This document shows positions 49,104 through 58,379 of a stretch of 64,000 nucleotides of DNA, in pieces. The notes under the pieces are model-generated. The model searched no databases. It had not been told where the DNA came from and was given only the letters and a program-made list of their open reading frames with translations. Origin of the DNA: a virus; the IMG/VR virus record IMGVR_UViG_3300017788_002882, positions 1 through 64,000 of that record; one strand, written 5' to 3'. Made by a program: the position numbers and the translations under genes. The stretch's first letter is position 1. Each line of letters starts with the position of its first letter.

Positions 49104-52100
49104 ATGAAGTCATTCATTACTCACACAACCGAAAATTATGAACATATAACATTGAATTTGGTTAAAAGTATTAACAAATATTCTGACTATAAAATTATTG
49201 TTTACACAATAGACTATGATGGTTCTGAAACCCTAAAAAAAGAAACTGAATGTATTAGATTGGATTTGAATCTTCCAAATTTGGACGATTCTAGTTTCGT
49301 TTCAGATTTGAATGGTAATTTATATGTGAATCGAGGACAATTAAGGACTTATCTAACCTTAGGGGCTAAAATTGACGTTATGTTGTCAGCATCGTCGATT
49401 GTTGACGAATGGATTTATATTGACTCAGATAGTATTGTCAATACAAATATTGATGAGTTATTCTATTATTGTGAAAAAATTACAGATTTTCCTTTAGCAA
49501 GTTTAGGGCCCCAACAATACGTTTTAATTGTTGATTCTGATGGTAAAGTGAGGGGAAACCCTTATTGGAAAGAAAACGGAACTATTGATAATGAAAATAC
49601 TTTAGAGTGGCCATTAATGAGATTTATGGGTATGAATCCGAATCAGAGAAGTGATTATAGAACCACAAATTTGATTGTAGGAAATTTCAAAACTAAAGAG
49701 TTTTTGAGGACATGGAAAGAACTCAAAGATTTTTTACCGAAATTTGTATCACTAAAGACCATTGTTCCTTATCACGAAGAAACACTATACAATGTATTAA
49801 CTTGGAAAATTAACCCGAATCATGAAGGGTTGCCTATTTCATACATAAATGTTGATAGTTCCTCCACATTAAACCACTTTTTTTCGTTTGAATCAAAAAA
49901 ATTAACGAGATTAGGAGCCTTTTACACCATACCAGAAAATAAAAATGAAATCAAGATTTTCCACGGAGAAAAACGACAATCAGAAATTGATAAGATGTTT
50001 GAAATAATTGATAGTCAGAAAAAAATCAGAGTATTATTTCTATCCCCCCATCTTTCAACGGGTGGGATGCCATCTTATCTATTAAAGAGAATCGAATCTT
50101 TAATTTCATTGTATTCTGACGTTGAAATTTATGTTGCGGAGTTTTGTGAATATTCAACTCTCTATACAGTCCAAAGGGACAGGATAAAACAACTCATACC
50201 TGAAAATAGATTTTGGACAATTAATACTCTGAGTAATCACACTGTTGAAAATTCAATGAAGGTTATAGACATCATCAAGGAAAATCAAATAGATGTTGTC
50301 CATATTGATGAAATGGTGGAGGGATTCGATTCATTCAATAAAATGCCAAATGAGTTGAAAAACGCTCTATATACTGATGATAGAACATGGAGAGTTGTCG
50401 AGACTTGTCATAATATTTGGTTTGACCCCAACACTTCCAAATCGTTTCATCCCGATGCTTATGCTTTTTGTACTCCATACCATAAGGAAGTTTCTTTCAA
50501 AAACATGCCGTCTCGGAAAGAGGTTTTCGAATTTCCTATCGAAAACCGATTCAGAACTCGTGAAGAACAAGTCCGTTGTTTGGAAACTTTGGGATTGGAT
50601 ACTTTGAAGGTTCACGTTCTTAATGTTGGACTTTGGACTTCAGGGAAAAATCAGAAAGAAGGTCTCGAAATTGCAAGACATTTCCAAAATTACAATGTAG
50701 AATTCCATTTTGTTGGTAATCAAGCATCCAACTTTGAAAGCTATTGGGGACCGTTGATGAACGATTTACCTTCAAACGTCAAAGTTTGGGGTGAAAGAAG
50801 TGATGTTGAAACTTTCATGAAAGCTTCAGATGTTTTGATGTTCAATTCCACTTGGGAATGTAATCCTTTAGTAATCAGAGAAGCTGCTTCATTTGGTCTT
50901 AAGATTATTGCTCGAGATCTGCCGCAATATGTTGGAATGTTCAAGGGACTTATTTGCCCACTCGAGAATGATATACTATCGAATGTCCATTTGTTGAAAA
51001 GGCTCATTTCATCAACACGAAATTATAAAGTTTTGGATGGAATGACCTCGGAATTTGCTAAAAAACATTATGACTTATATAAATCAATTATTACTCAATC
51101 ACCAACGAAGAACGTGAAAAAAAATTCGAATGTGAAAATCAAAAAATACTTCATCACCCAACCTTTCTTAGAAATAATTGGAGAAAGTGATAGTGAGTTC
51201 GAAGTCAAATTTTTCGATGAAAAAGGTATTTGCCATTATAAAAACAAAATAAAGTCAAACCACTGGGTCAGATTGAATAGACAATACTTTACTAAATGGA
51301 ATACAAAGATTTATGAAAATGGTCTTTTGATATATGATAAAACTTTGAATTATAGTGATAAAAGGGTTTTTATTAACTTCGATAGTAAATCTTTGGGTGA
51401 TACTGTTTCTTGGATTCCTTATGCACTCGAATTTAAAAAAGCTCACAACTGTGATGTAGTTGTTTCAACGTTTTGGAACCATCTATTTAAGGAAGTTTAT
51501 CCTGAATTAGAATTTGTCCAACCAGGAACTGTAGTACACAATATTTTTGGGCAATATAATCTTGGGTGGTTTTGGGACGAAAGTAAGGAACCTGAATTAC
51601 CTAATACAATCCCATTACAAAAAGCCGCATCGAATATATTGGGTCTACCTTTTAGTGAAATCAAACCAAGAATCCATTATAAAATAGGTGAAAGACCATA
51701 CTCCGAGAAGTACATTACAATTGCAACAAATTCCACAGCGGGATGTAAATTTTGGACTAAAGAAGGTTGGCAACAATTGATAAATTATCTAAACTCAATA
51801 GGATATAAAGTTGTCAATGTCTCGAAAGAAAATAATCCGTTCGACAACTGTGTAAAATTGCAAGATACTTCTATTGAAAATACAATCAATGTTATTCACC
51901 ACAGTGAATTTTTTATTGGACTCTCAAGTGGATTGTCTTGGTTGTCATGGGGAATTGGAAAACATGTGGTTATGATTAGTAACTTTACAGAAGCCGACCA
52001 CGAATTCACATCGAATTGCACAAGAATTACGAATCCAAGTGTTTGTAACAGTTGCTGGAATAACCCTAACTACAAGTTTGATAAAGGAGATTGGAATTGG

Positions 52101-52196
52101 TGCCCAGTTCATAAAGGAACAACTCGCCAATTTGAATGTCACACATCAATAACATCTGAAATGGTGATAAATAAAATACAACACTTATTAAAATGA
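49104..52196 (+). CDS. Three-domain glycosyltransferase: GT8-like, GT4-like and TibC-type O-heptosyltransferase
   Basis: The 1030-residue protein has an N-terminal GT-A-like domain with IYIDSDSIVN (DxD) near residue 112, a GT-B domain beginning RVLFLSPHLSTGGMPS near 311 with FNSTWECNPLVIREAASFG near 585, and a C-terminal domain from about 756 (INFDSKSLGDTVSWIPYALE) with CNSCWNNPNYKFDKGDWNW, CPVHKGTTRQFECHTSI. The last signature is that of autotransporter O-heptosyltransferases (TibC, Aah), in which cysteines bind iron. These add heptose to Ser/Thr. The natural substrate may be phage virion proteins. Confidence 0.75.
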   Translation: MKSFITHTTENYEHITLNLVKSINKYSDYKIIVYTIDYDGSETLKKETECIRLDLNLPNLDDSSFVSDLNGNLYVNRGQLRTYLTLGAKIDVMLSASSIVDEWIYIDSDSIVNTNIDELFYYCEKITDFPLASLGPQQYVLIVDSDGKVRGNPYWKENGTIDNENTLEWPLMRFMGMNPNQRSDYRTTNLIVGNFKTKEFLRTWKELKDFLPKFVSLKTIVPYHEETLYNVLTWKINPNHEGLPISYINVDSSSTLNHFFSFESKKLTRLGAFYTIPENKNEIKIFHGEKRQSEIDKMFEIIDSQKKIRVLFLSPHLSTGGMPSYLLKRIESLISLYSDVEIYVAEFCEYSTLYTVQRDRIKQLIPENRFWTINTLSNHTVENSMKVIDIIKENQIDVVHIDEMVEGFDSFNKMPNELKNALYTDDRTWRVVETCHNIWFDPNTSKSFHPDAYAFCTPYHKEVSFKNMPSRKEVFEFPIENRFRTREEQVRCLETLGLDTLKVHVLNVGLWTSGKNQKEGLEIARHFQNYNVEFHFVGNQASNFESYWGPLMNDLPSNVKVWGERSDVETFMKASDVLMFNSTWECNPLVIREAASFGLKIIARDLPQYVGMFKGLICPLENDILSNVHLLKRLISSTRNYKVLDGMTSEFAKKHYDLYKSIITQSPTKNVKKNSNVKIKKYFITQPFLEIIGESDSEFEVKFFDEKGICHYKNKIKSNHWVRLNRQYFTKWNTKIYENGLLIYDKTLNYSDKRVFINFDSKSLGDTVSWIPYALEFKKAHNCDVVVSTFWNHLFKEVYPELEFVQPGTVVHNIFGQYNLGWFWDESKEPELPNTIPLQKAASNILGLPFSEIKPRIHYKIGERPYSEKYITIATNSTAGCKFWTKEGWQQLINYLNSIGYKVVNVSKENNPFDNCVKLQDTSIENTINVIHHSEFFIGLSSGLSWLSWGIGKHVVMISNFTEADHEFTSNCTRITNPSVCNSCWNNPNYKFDKGDWNWCPVHKGTTRQFECHTSITSEMVINKIQHLLK

Positions 52197-52864
52197 ACTT
52201 AGACCAATTTGTATGGGAACCAAAATGTTATAATGGATTCCGCGAAACCGTAGAACAAGAAATTTTTATTGATAAAATTTATGAAAGACATGTTCGAGTT
52301 GAAGAAGGTGATGTAGTTTTTGACATTGGAGCAAGTTTGGGGCCATTCACATTTTCTATATTAGATAAATCCCCGTCACAAGTTTTTGCTTTCGAACCAA
52401 GTTACGAAGAATTCAAAACATTGGTCCTTAACACAAGACATGGGAACGTAACTCATATCAATAAGGGCATTAGTAACATTGTAGGAGAATTTAATTTTAC
52501 AGACGTATTCGATTTGACAGGGAATCACAAACTATATTCAACATCATTTAAAAAAGTTATTGAAGATTATGGAATCAAAAAAATTGATTTTTTGAAAACG
52601 GATTGTGAAAGTGGTGAGTATGAGATTTTCACTTTAGATAATTTGTTTTGGATTAAAAACAACGTAAAAAAAATATCAGGTGAGTGGCACTTGAGAACTC
52701 CTGAACTTAAGGAAAAATTTAAGATTTTTAGAGATGTTTACCTACGATTTTTCCCAAACTTCAAAATATTTTCTTTCGATGGAGTTGATATTACTTGGTC
52801 AATTTGGAATGAGGATTTTATTCCGTACTATAATGAAGTTATGATATACATTGATAATAGATAA
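52193..52864 (+). CDS. FkbM-family methyltransferase
   Basis: The 223-residue protein has SAM-binding motif VFDIGASLGPFTFSI near residue 45, then VFAFEPSYEEFKTL, and KKIDFLKTDCESGEYEI near 130, the classical FkbM sequence. Members O-methylate sugars or polyketides. The ATG overlaps the preceding stop by four bases. A sugar or peptide hydroxyl produced by the neighbours may be the substrate; this is inference. Confidence 0.8.
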   Translation: MNLDQFVWEPKCYNGFRETVEQEIFIDKIYERHVRVEEGDVVFDIGASLGPFTFSILDKSPSQVFAFEPSYEEFKTLVLNTRHGNVTHINKGISNIVGEFNFTDVFDLTGNHKLYSTSFKKVIEDYGIKKIDFLKTDCESGEYEIFTLDNLFWIKNNVKKISGEWHLRTPELKEKFKIFRDVYLRFFPNFKIFSFDGVDITWSIWNEDFIPYYNEVMIYIDNR

Positions 52865-52881
52865 AGACTTTGAGTTGCACT

Positions 52882-52891
52882 ATATTTATAC
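52882..52891 (+). promoter_or_regulatory. TATTTAT-type upstream element
   Basis: ATATTTATAC on the plus strand, 21 bases before the ATG of the tandem-Hint gene. Confidence 0.35.
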
Positions 52892-52912
52892 TTAAGGAAA
52901 AAACAAAAAAAT

Positions 52913-55651
52913 ATGAAAGGAACAGTATTCTCAGCCGATTTTGTCAAAGACTCTAACGGAAACTTAAGATTATTAGAACTGAACACGGATACAGGGTTTA
53001 TAGATCAGGAATTAGTAAATTTTGATTTCAATGGATTCTTGACTGTATTGTCTTCTAATAACATCACAACATTAGACATTATTTATAAACCATTTTTGCA
53101 CATTGATTTTGTTAATAAATTGATAGAAGAGGTGAATAATACCTTACCACTTATTTCAATCACCTTACATGATGAAAACATTAATTCAATCTATCCGACA
53201 TCAGTTCCTGATGCCGCAGATAAATTTGTGTTGAGATTAGCTTACGACGAAACTGCAATATTTGATAGTGTTTACTGTAAAAATAGATTGAATGTTTATA
53301 ATTTGTTCACTGAAGGTTCAATTACAGACAACTGTGTTGGTTATTACCATTCTTCATCTTTGGGAACTTTTGACACCTTAACAAAAGAGGTAAATGCCTC
53401 TAATATACCAGATGCCGCGATAAAAGACATTTACGAATCATTCAATCCAATTGATTTTTACAAAATAAATGTTGACAATGGAACAGTTGAAGAAAATTGG
53501 GATAATTTTATTCAAGATAAATCTGCAGAAGATATTCTGATTGAACAATACCATTTTCATTCGTCAACTCTCGATGAGAATAACCACGTTACGTCTATCA
53601 GATTTTTTGCAATAGTATATGGCCCTAATTTAGACATTCTTCCTTTACATAGTTACAAAATAAGTTCAATATTCGAACTACCCACTTCGATTGATTTGGA
53701 AGAAAACTCAAATAAAGTGAAAGATTATCATTTTTATGAATTTGCAACTAATATGTTCAAAAAAGATTCTGCTGGAATCTTATCTTCACACGAAGTTTTA
53801 ATGGGGGACCAAACTTGGGAAGAAATATCCGAGATTCAGGTTGGAGATAGTATTCAATCTTATTTAATTAGTGGTTCACCACAAAGTGAATCTGATTTAA
53901 ATTCTTTGAGTTGGAACTATGAAGGTGACGAATTTCCTGAAGGGTCTTATCTAACAACCTCCAATGTAGTATTCAAAGATGTTGCCAATTTAAAATATAA
54001 TTCTATGATGGAAATGGTAATAGATAGTGATTCATTATTTTCAGGCATTAATAAAAAATATTTAGTCTATGATAGTTTAACTAATAAAAGTAGTTATAAA
54101 TTTATCTCAGAAATCAATGCAATTACAGACTACCTTTATGACATAAATGGACAACTAATTCAAGTTGATGAACTAAATTTTTATGTATCTTCAGAAAATG
54201 GGTTGTCGTTTGTAGAACTTGATGTTGAAGATTCGGACACTTATATTATAAATGGATCTACAGCGTTTCATAGTGTAGTTTCTCATAACGCTCCTTGTTT
54301 TGTAGCAGGAACTCCGATTTTGATGGCAGATGGAAGTCAGTTGAACATTGAAGATGTAAAAATTGGTGACAAAATTTTATCATTCGATTTTAAAAATAAT
54401 GATTCAAAAATTGGACAAGTGCTCAATATATTTTCAAGAAAGGTTAATAAAATTGTCGAATATGAATTTTCTAATGGTGGAATACTCAAATCTACATTGG
54501 ACCATCCATTATATGCTTTAGACAAAGGATGGTCATCATATTCTGAAACCTTATCAAATAATTTGTACAGTTTAGAAGAGTCTGTTAAAAAAATTGAAGT
54601 CGGTGATACTATAAAGTTTTACGATAGTACTTCAACTATTACTCAAATGCAAGTTTTTGATGGAGATTTTACGGTTTACAACTTATCAGAAATCGAAAAA
54701 TACCATAATTACTACGCTAATAATGTCTTAGTCCATAATCGATTTTGTTTTGTAAAAGGTACAATGATTGAAATGGCAGATGGGACATCAAAAAAAATTG
54801 AAGATGTTAAAATAGATGATTTAGTAATTTCTTTTAATGAAGAAACAAAAACTAAGGAATCTCAAAAAGTTACAAAAATAGTTTCCCCAATTCACAACGA
54901 TTTAGTAATTTATCATTTCGAAAACGGTAAAAATATTACTTGTACATTTGACCATCCATTCTATGTAAATGGTTTAGAACTAGCTTCATATAAACCTTCT
55001 TTGACAAACGACAGATATAAACTTGGTGTCGATGTTTCCCAAATAAAAATCGGTGATGTTGTCAACTTAATTGATGATACGTTTACTACAATAACTTCAT
55101 TCGAGGAATTAGAAAAGTCTCAGACTGAAACTTTTATATTTGAAGTAGAAAATAATCATAATTTTTATGCAAACGGTATTCTTACTCACAACAAATTCTG
55201 TTTCATAGCAGGAACAAAAATTTTGTTAGAAGACGATATCGAAAAAAACATAGAAGAAATACAAATCGGTGATGTAGTTTTATCATATAACGAAGAAAAA
55301 AAAACCATCGAACCCAAAAAGGTTACAAACACTTCTTCACCAATACATGATGATTTAGTAGAATATACTTTATCGAATGGGATTAAAATAACTTCAACTT
55401 TTGACCACCCGTATTATGTTAATGGTTTGGAACTTGCGTCTTACAAACCAGAGTGGACCAATGAAAGATACATTTTACCTTCCAATGTGATTGAAATTAG
55501 AGTTGGAGATTTTGTAAATCTGTCTGACAATGAAACTGTAAAAATTGAATCTATAATGGAATTAAGTCGAATTAACACTCGGACGTATATCATTTCTGTG
55601 GAAGACAATCACAATTTTTACGCAAATAAAATTTTAGTACATAACAAATAA
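52913..55651 (+). CDS. Protein with four tandem Hint (intein-like) domains (912 residues)
   Basis: The N-terminal 285 residues (ADFVKDSNGNLRLLELNTDT, a motif resembling the end of ATP-grasp folds) carry no clear enzyme. A degenerate Hint domain (residues about 290-459) ends in VVSHN. Three well-preserved ones follow: Cys462-Asn609, Cys612-Asn760 and Cys763-Asn911. Each has CF[VI]xGT at the start, TxDHP (TxxH block B) in the middle and HN at the end. The linkers are AP, RF and KF, and a single Lys ends the protein. Hint domains self-cleave at both ends; +1 Cys/Ser/Thr directly after HN is absent, so splicing is not expected. Virion role likely. Confidence 0.8.
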   Translation: MKGTVFSADFVKDSNGNLRLLELNTDTGFIDQELVNFDFNGFLTVLSSNNITTLDIIYKPFLHIDFVNKLIEEVNNTLPLISITLHDENINSIYPTSVPDAADKFVLRLAYDETAIFDSVYCKNRLNVYNLFTEGSITDNCVGYYHSSSLGTFDTLTKEVNASNIPDAAIKDIYESFNPIDFYKINVDNGTVEENWDNFIQDKSAEDILIEQYHFHSSTLDENNHVTSIRFFAIVYGPNLDILPLHSYKISSIFELPTSIDLEENSNKVKDYHFYEFATNMFKKDSAGILSSHEVLMGDQTWEEISEIQVGDSIQSYLISGSPQSESDLNSLSWNYEGDEFPEGSYLTTSNVVFKDVANLKYNSMMEMVIDSDSLFSGINKKYLVYDSLTNKSSYKFISEINAITDYLYDINGQLIQVDELNFYVSSENGLSFVELDVEDSDTYIINGSTAFHSVVSHNAPCFVAGTPILMADGSQLNIEDVKIGDKILSFDFKNNDSKIGQVLNIFSRKVNKIVEYEFSNGGILKSTLDHPLYALDKGWSSYSETLSNNLYSLEESVKKIEVGDTIKFYDSTSTITQMQVFDGDFTVYNLSEIEKYHNYYANNVLVHNRFCFVKGTMIEMADGTSKKIEDVKIDDLVISFNEETKTKESQKVTKIVSPIHNDLVIYHFENGKNITCTFDHPFYVNGLELASYKPSLTNDRYKLGVDVSQIKIGDVVNLIDDTFTTITSFEELEKSQTETFIFEVENNHNFYANGILTHNKFCFIAGTKILLEDDIEKNIEEIQIGDVVLSYNEEKKTIEPKKVTNTSSPIHDDLVEYTLSNGIKITSTFDHPYYVNGLELASYKPEWTNERYILPSNVIEIRVGDFVNLSDNETVKIESIMELSRINTRTYIISVEDNHNFYANKILVHNK

Positions 55652-55654
55652 ACT

Positions 55655-55807
55655 ATGGATATTACAAAACACCCAAATCTATATAAAAAGAAACCACTAA
55701 GCGAAGTAAAGAATAGAACAACTTCATATTTGTCTAATACTGAAAAAGCTAGATTAGACAGTGTAATCAACAAGTTTTTTGAATTATTCATCGCTAAACA
55801 TTTGTAA
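55655..55807 (+). CDS. Small basic protein (50 residues)
   Basis: ATG at 55655-55657, TAA at 55805-55807, four bases after the Hint gene stop and overlapping the next ATG as TAATG. Sequence MDITKHPNLYKKKPLSEVKN, with a helix ARLDSVINKFFELFI. Too short for a family call; position implies co-transcription with the SET-domain gene. Confidence 0.6.
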   Translation: MDITKHPNLYKKKPLSEVKNRTTSYLSNTEKARLDSVINKFFELFIAKHL

Positions 55808-56262
55808 TGGATGCATACAATTACATAAAAAATCATGTTTTTGTAAAACTTAAACCAAGCAAAATTTCGGGTGTAGGAGTCTTTGCGATTAAGGAAATTC
55901 CAATGGATACAGAATTGTTTCATGTGTGGGAAGGTAAAACTGGATTCTATCCCATTTCACAGACCGAATTGAATGATTTGGATTCTGATTTACAAAATCA
56001 CATTCATGATTTATTTTTATTATCTACTCAATTTCCATTAGACACTAATATCTATGTTAAGTTGACTAAAGGTTGTCATTGGATTTACACAAATCCATAC
56101 TATTTTGTTAATAGTGGGTTTTATACTAAAAATGCAAACATTGATAAAGAAAGTATGAAATCAATCGAACATATTAGGAAAGGTGAAGAACTTTTGAGTA
56201 ATTACCAAAGACATGAAAAAATAGATACACAATTTTATGGTTCAGTTAATAAAATTATCTGA
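55807..56262 (+). CDS. SET-domain protein (copy 1)
   Basis: The 151-residue protein has the SET N-motif KPSKISGVGVFAIKEIPMDT near residue 20, then VNSGFYTKNANIDKESM and IRKGEELLSNY, which correspond to the SAM-binding NH- and GEEL.NY motifs. SET proteins methylate lysines, mainly in proteins. The classic NHS triad is altered (VNSGF), so substrate or activity may differ. It is paired with the oxygenase-like gene that overlaps it by 26 bases and has a duplicate at 56845-57318. Confidence 0.75.
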   Translation: MDAYNYIKNHVFVKLKPSKISGVGVFAIKEIPMDTELFHVWEGKTGFYPISQTELNDLDSDLQNHIHDLFLLSTQFPLDTNIYVKLTKGCHWIYTNPYYFVNSGFYTKNANIDKESMKSIEHIRKGEELLSNYQRHEKIDTQFYGSVNKII

Positions 56263-56836
56263 TAAATTCACAATTTACAAATCTCACGACGAGAATTTTT
56301 CTAATATCAAAAACGATTGCATCAAATATGTGAAATTAAATGATTCATTAGTTATTCACCCAACTCCACAAAATAAAAACAATTCAATTTGGGTAGAAAT
56401 AAAATCTGAATGTTTTTTAACCATTAACAACTTAATCAAAAGTCATGTGGAAAAAATTTCTGGTGAAAAATTTAAAAATTACGCTGAACATTTTTGGATA
56501 TATACCCAAACTAAAGGGTTTAATTTAGAATGGATGCATCAACATCTATTAGTTCATCCACCTGGAGTATCATTTATTAAAACAGATTATACTTTCACAT
56601 ACTATTTTCAAACCCCAACTGATATAAGTGGAGATGAGGGTCACATAGTATTTGAAACTGAGGATGGTGTAAGACATAAGTTTTTACCTGAAGAGGGAGA
56701 TTTTTTTATTTTTCCAGCAGACATACGACATACTGCAATACCGACTCCTAACTCTGAGATAGATAGAATCGTTTACGCAGGAAACCTATGTTTAAACATT
56801 GAAAATCAACGAGAAATTGGGACAACTTTAATTTAA
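56237..56836 (+). CDS. Putative 2OG-Fe(II) oxygenase (copy 1)
   Basis: The 199-residue protein contains FWIYTQTKGF, EWMHQHLLVH, KTDYTFTYYFQTP, GDEGHIVFETED, EGDFFIFPADIRHTAIPTP and IDRIVYAGNLC. The His of MHQH, the distal His of ADIRH and the Arg before VYAGN match a cupin-fold oxygenase of the 2OG-FeII_Oxy_5 type. It may hydroxylate a peptide side chain. Its paralogue at 57336-57890 shows the same elements. Iron-ligand assignment is inferred. Confidence 0.6.
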   Translation: MVQLIKLSDKFTIYKSHDENFSNIKNDCIKYVKLNDSLVIHPTPQNKNNSIWVEIKSECFLTINNLIKSHVEKISGEKFKNYAEHFWIYTQTKGFNLEWMHQHLLVHPPGVSFIKTDYTFTYYFQTPTDISGDEGHIVFETEDGVRHKFLPEEGDFFIFPADIRHTAIPTPNSEIDRIVYAGNLCLNIENQREIGTTLI

Positions 56837-56844
56837 TAAAAATC

Positions 56845-57318
56845 ATGACACCATTTGAATATATAAAAAACTATGTAGTGAGTGCACTAAAGCCAAGTCG
56901 TATTCACGGAGTTGGATTTTTTGCAATCAGAGATATTGAAATTGGTGAATCAATATTTAATCCTTGGTTTGGTGAAAGTGGGATATATTCTATCGACCAC
57001 GATGAATTATTTCAATTACCAACGGAATTACAAAAAACAATGTTAGAAACTTTTGACAATAAAATATTCTATATTAACAAAGAAAACCAAGAACAATACA
57101 TAGAAAAAGAGTATGGTAAAATTTTCTTCCCATTAGAAAAAGGGTTTCATTGGATTTATATTTGGCCGAAAACTTTTATTAATAGTGGATTAAATAACGC
57201 GAATGTCGATACAATTAATCATGTTAATCCAATTGCATTAAGAAAGATATACAGTGGCGAAGAACTATTAGCGAACTACGGCTCAGAATTTAAGACTACT
57301 CCGAAAAACTTTATATAG
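56845..57318 (+). CDS. SET-domain protein (copy 2)
   Basis: Paralogue of the 55807-56262 protein: KPSRIHGVGFFAIRDIEIGE near residue 20, INSGLNNANVDTINHV, and IYSGEELLANYGSEF near the end. A longer N-terminal half is conserved too (SALKPSRI versus KLKPSKI). The 157-residue length equals the first copy. It probably methylates a protein lysine. It lies 17 bases before its own oxygenase partner. Confidence 0.75.
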   Translation: MTPFEYIKNYVVSALKPSRIHGVGFFAIRDIEIGESIFNPWFGESGIYSIDHDELFQLPTELQKTMLETFDNKIFYINKENQEQYIEKEYGKIFFPLEKGFHWIYIWPKTFINSGLNNANVDTINHVNPIALRKIYSGEELLANYGSEFKTTPKNFI

Positions 57319-57335
57319 AAACCCCTATAAAAAAA

Positions 57336-57890
57336 ATGACACATAATGTAAAATACAATTGGGAGTTCAATAAAGAAGACATACTTCGAAAAGTCTATAA
57401 AAATAAATCCCTACTGAAACAACCAAATGGTAATACATCACAAAACACAGATGAATTAATGTTTTGTTGTAGAGAATTTGACTCCATCAAAAATTTTGTT
57501 GTTAATCAGTATTTTGAATTAAAAAAAACTCAACATGTAGATTATGCGGTCAGTATGTGGTCTTACATCCAAACAAAAGATTTGCCTCCATCGAATTATA
57601 TATGGCACACACACTCAAAATTAGATGGAGGTAGAACCCAACTTAAAACTGATTACACATTTGTTTTCTATGTACAAATACCCCCAAATTTGGAGAATGG
57701 GGAAGGTGACTTATTGATTAAAGATAAAAACAATCATATTCATAGGATTACACCAAAGGAGGGTGAAATCATTTTTTTCCCTGGATATTTATGGCATGTT
57801 CCAACACACACACCAACATCTACTATTGATAGGGTTGTTATTGCGGGAAATATTTCTTCTGAATTTTTATTAAATACCGTTTTAATATAA
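57336..57890 (+). CDS. Putative 2OG-Fe(II) oxygenase (copy 2)
   Basis: The 184-residue protein has SMWSYIQTKDL, YIWHTHSKLDGG, KTDYTFVFYVQIP, GDLLIKDKNN, EGEIIFFPGYLWHVPTHTP and IDRVVIAGN. It aligns block by block with the 56237-56836 protein, with WHTH replacing WMHQH. Same inferred role: oxidation of a peptide or small substrate with 2-oxoglutarate and iron in the cytoplasm. Two alternative His-x-His pairs make the ligand set uncertain. Confidence 0.6.
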   Translation: MTHNVKYNWEFNKEDILRKVYKNKSLLKQPNGNTSQNTDELMFCCREFDSIKNFVVNQYFELKKTQHVDYAVSMWSYIQTKDLPPSNYIWHTHSKLDGGRTQLKTDYTFVFYVQIPPNLENGEGDLLIKDKNNHIHRITPKEGEIIFFPGYLWHVPTHTPTSTIDRVVIAGNISSEFLLNTVLI

Positions 57891-57895
57891 TAAAT

Positions 57896-58372
57896 ATGAT
57901 CACTTACATACCCAACTTCCTAAGTAATTATGAATGTGAATATTATATTAATTTGTTCAAATCAAATGATATAGAGTTTATGGAATGGATTCAAAAAAAA
58001 AATAGACTTGGTGATAATGATGTACTAAAATTTTATTACACAGATATAACAGATAATAAATTTGAGACCGACAAGTTTCCCAATTATATTTTCAAAAAGT
58101 TAAGAATACAAATGGTGAACGAATCAATAGACCAATGTAAAGCTCCACATACTCATGTGAATCCATGGTCGTTTGTCATTTTCCTGAATGAAAATTTCAT
58201 TGGGGGAGAATTAGTTTTCGATAATATCGAATATGAACCAAAAACAGGAGATATGGTTTATTTTTCTGGAGAAGAGAGGCACAAACTTAACAATTGTGTC
58301 GGTGATAGATATACTCTCATTGGAGGGATGCAAAATAATCCTTTAAACGTGAAAACAGGAAAATTAATTTGA
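57896..58372 (+). CDS. Prolyl-4-hydroxylase-like 2OG-Fe(II) oxygenase (copy a)
   Basis: The 158-residue protein has PHTHVNPWSFVIFLNENFIG, GELVFDN, YEPKTGDMVYFSGEERHKLN and GDRYTLIGGM. This is the P4Hc jelly-roll order: first ligand pair, GGE strand, distal His, and 2OG-binding Arg. The usual HxD pair reads HTH here, so an His replaces the Asp ligand. The gene has a paralogue directly downstream (58380). Targets may be Pro/Thr-rich phage proteins, by inference. Confidence 0.75.
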   Translation: MITYIPNFLSNYECEYYINLFKSNDIEFMEWIQKKNRLGDNDVLKFYYTDITDNKFETDKFPNYIFKKLRIQMVNESIDQCKAPHTHVNPWSFVIFLNENFIGGELVFDNIEYEPKTGDMVYFSGEERHKLNNCVGDRYTLIGGMQNNPLNVKTGKLI

Positions 58373-58379
58373 ATGTGGA

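Noticed and set aside
52913-55651. Canonical protein-splicing inteins interrupting a phage enzyme
   Set aside because: No homing endonuclease, no split conserved extein and no Cys/Ser/Thr right after the terminal HN; a tandem Hint array fits better.
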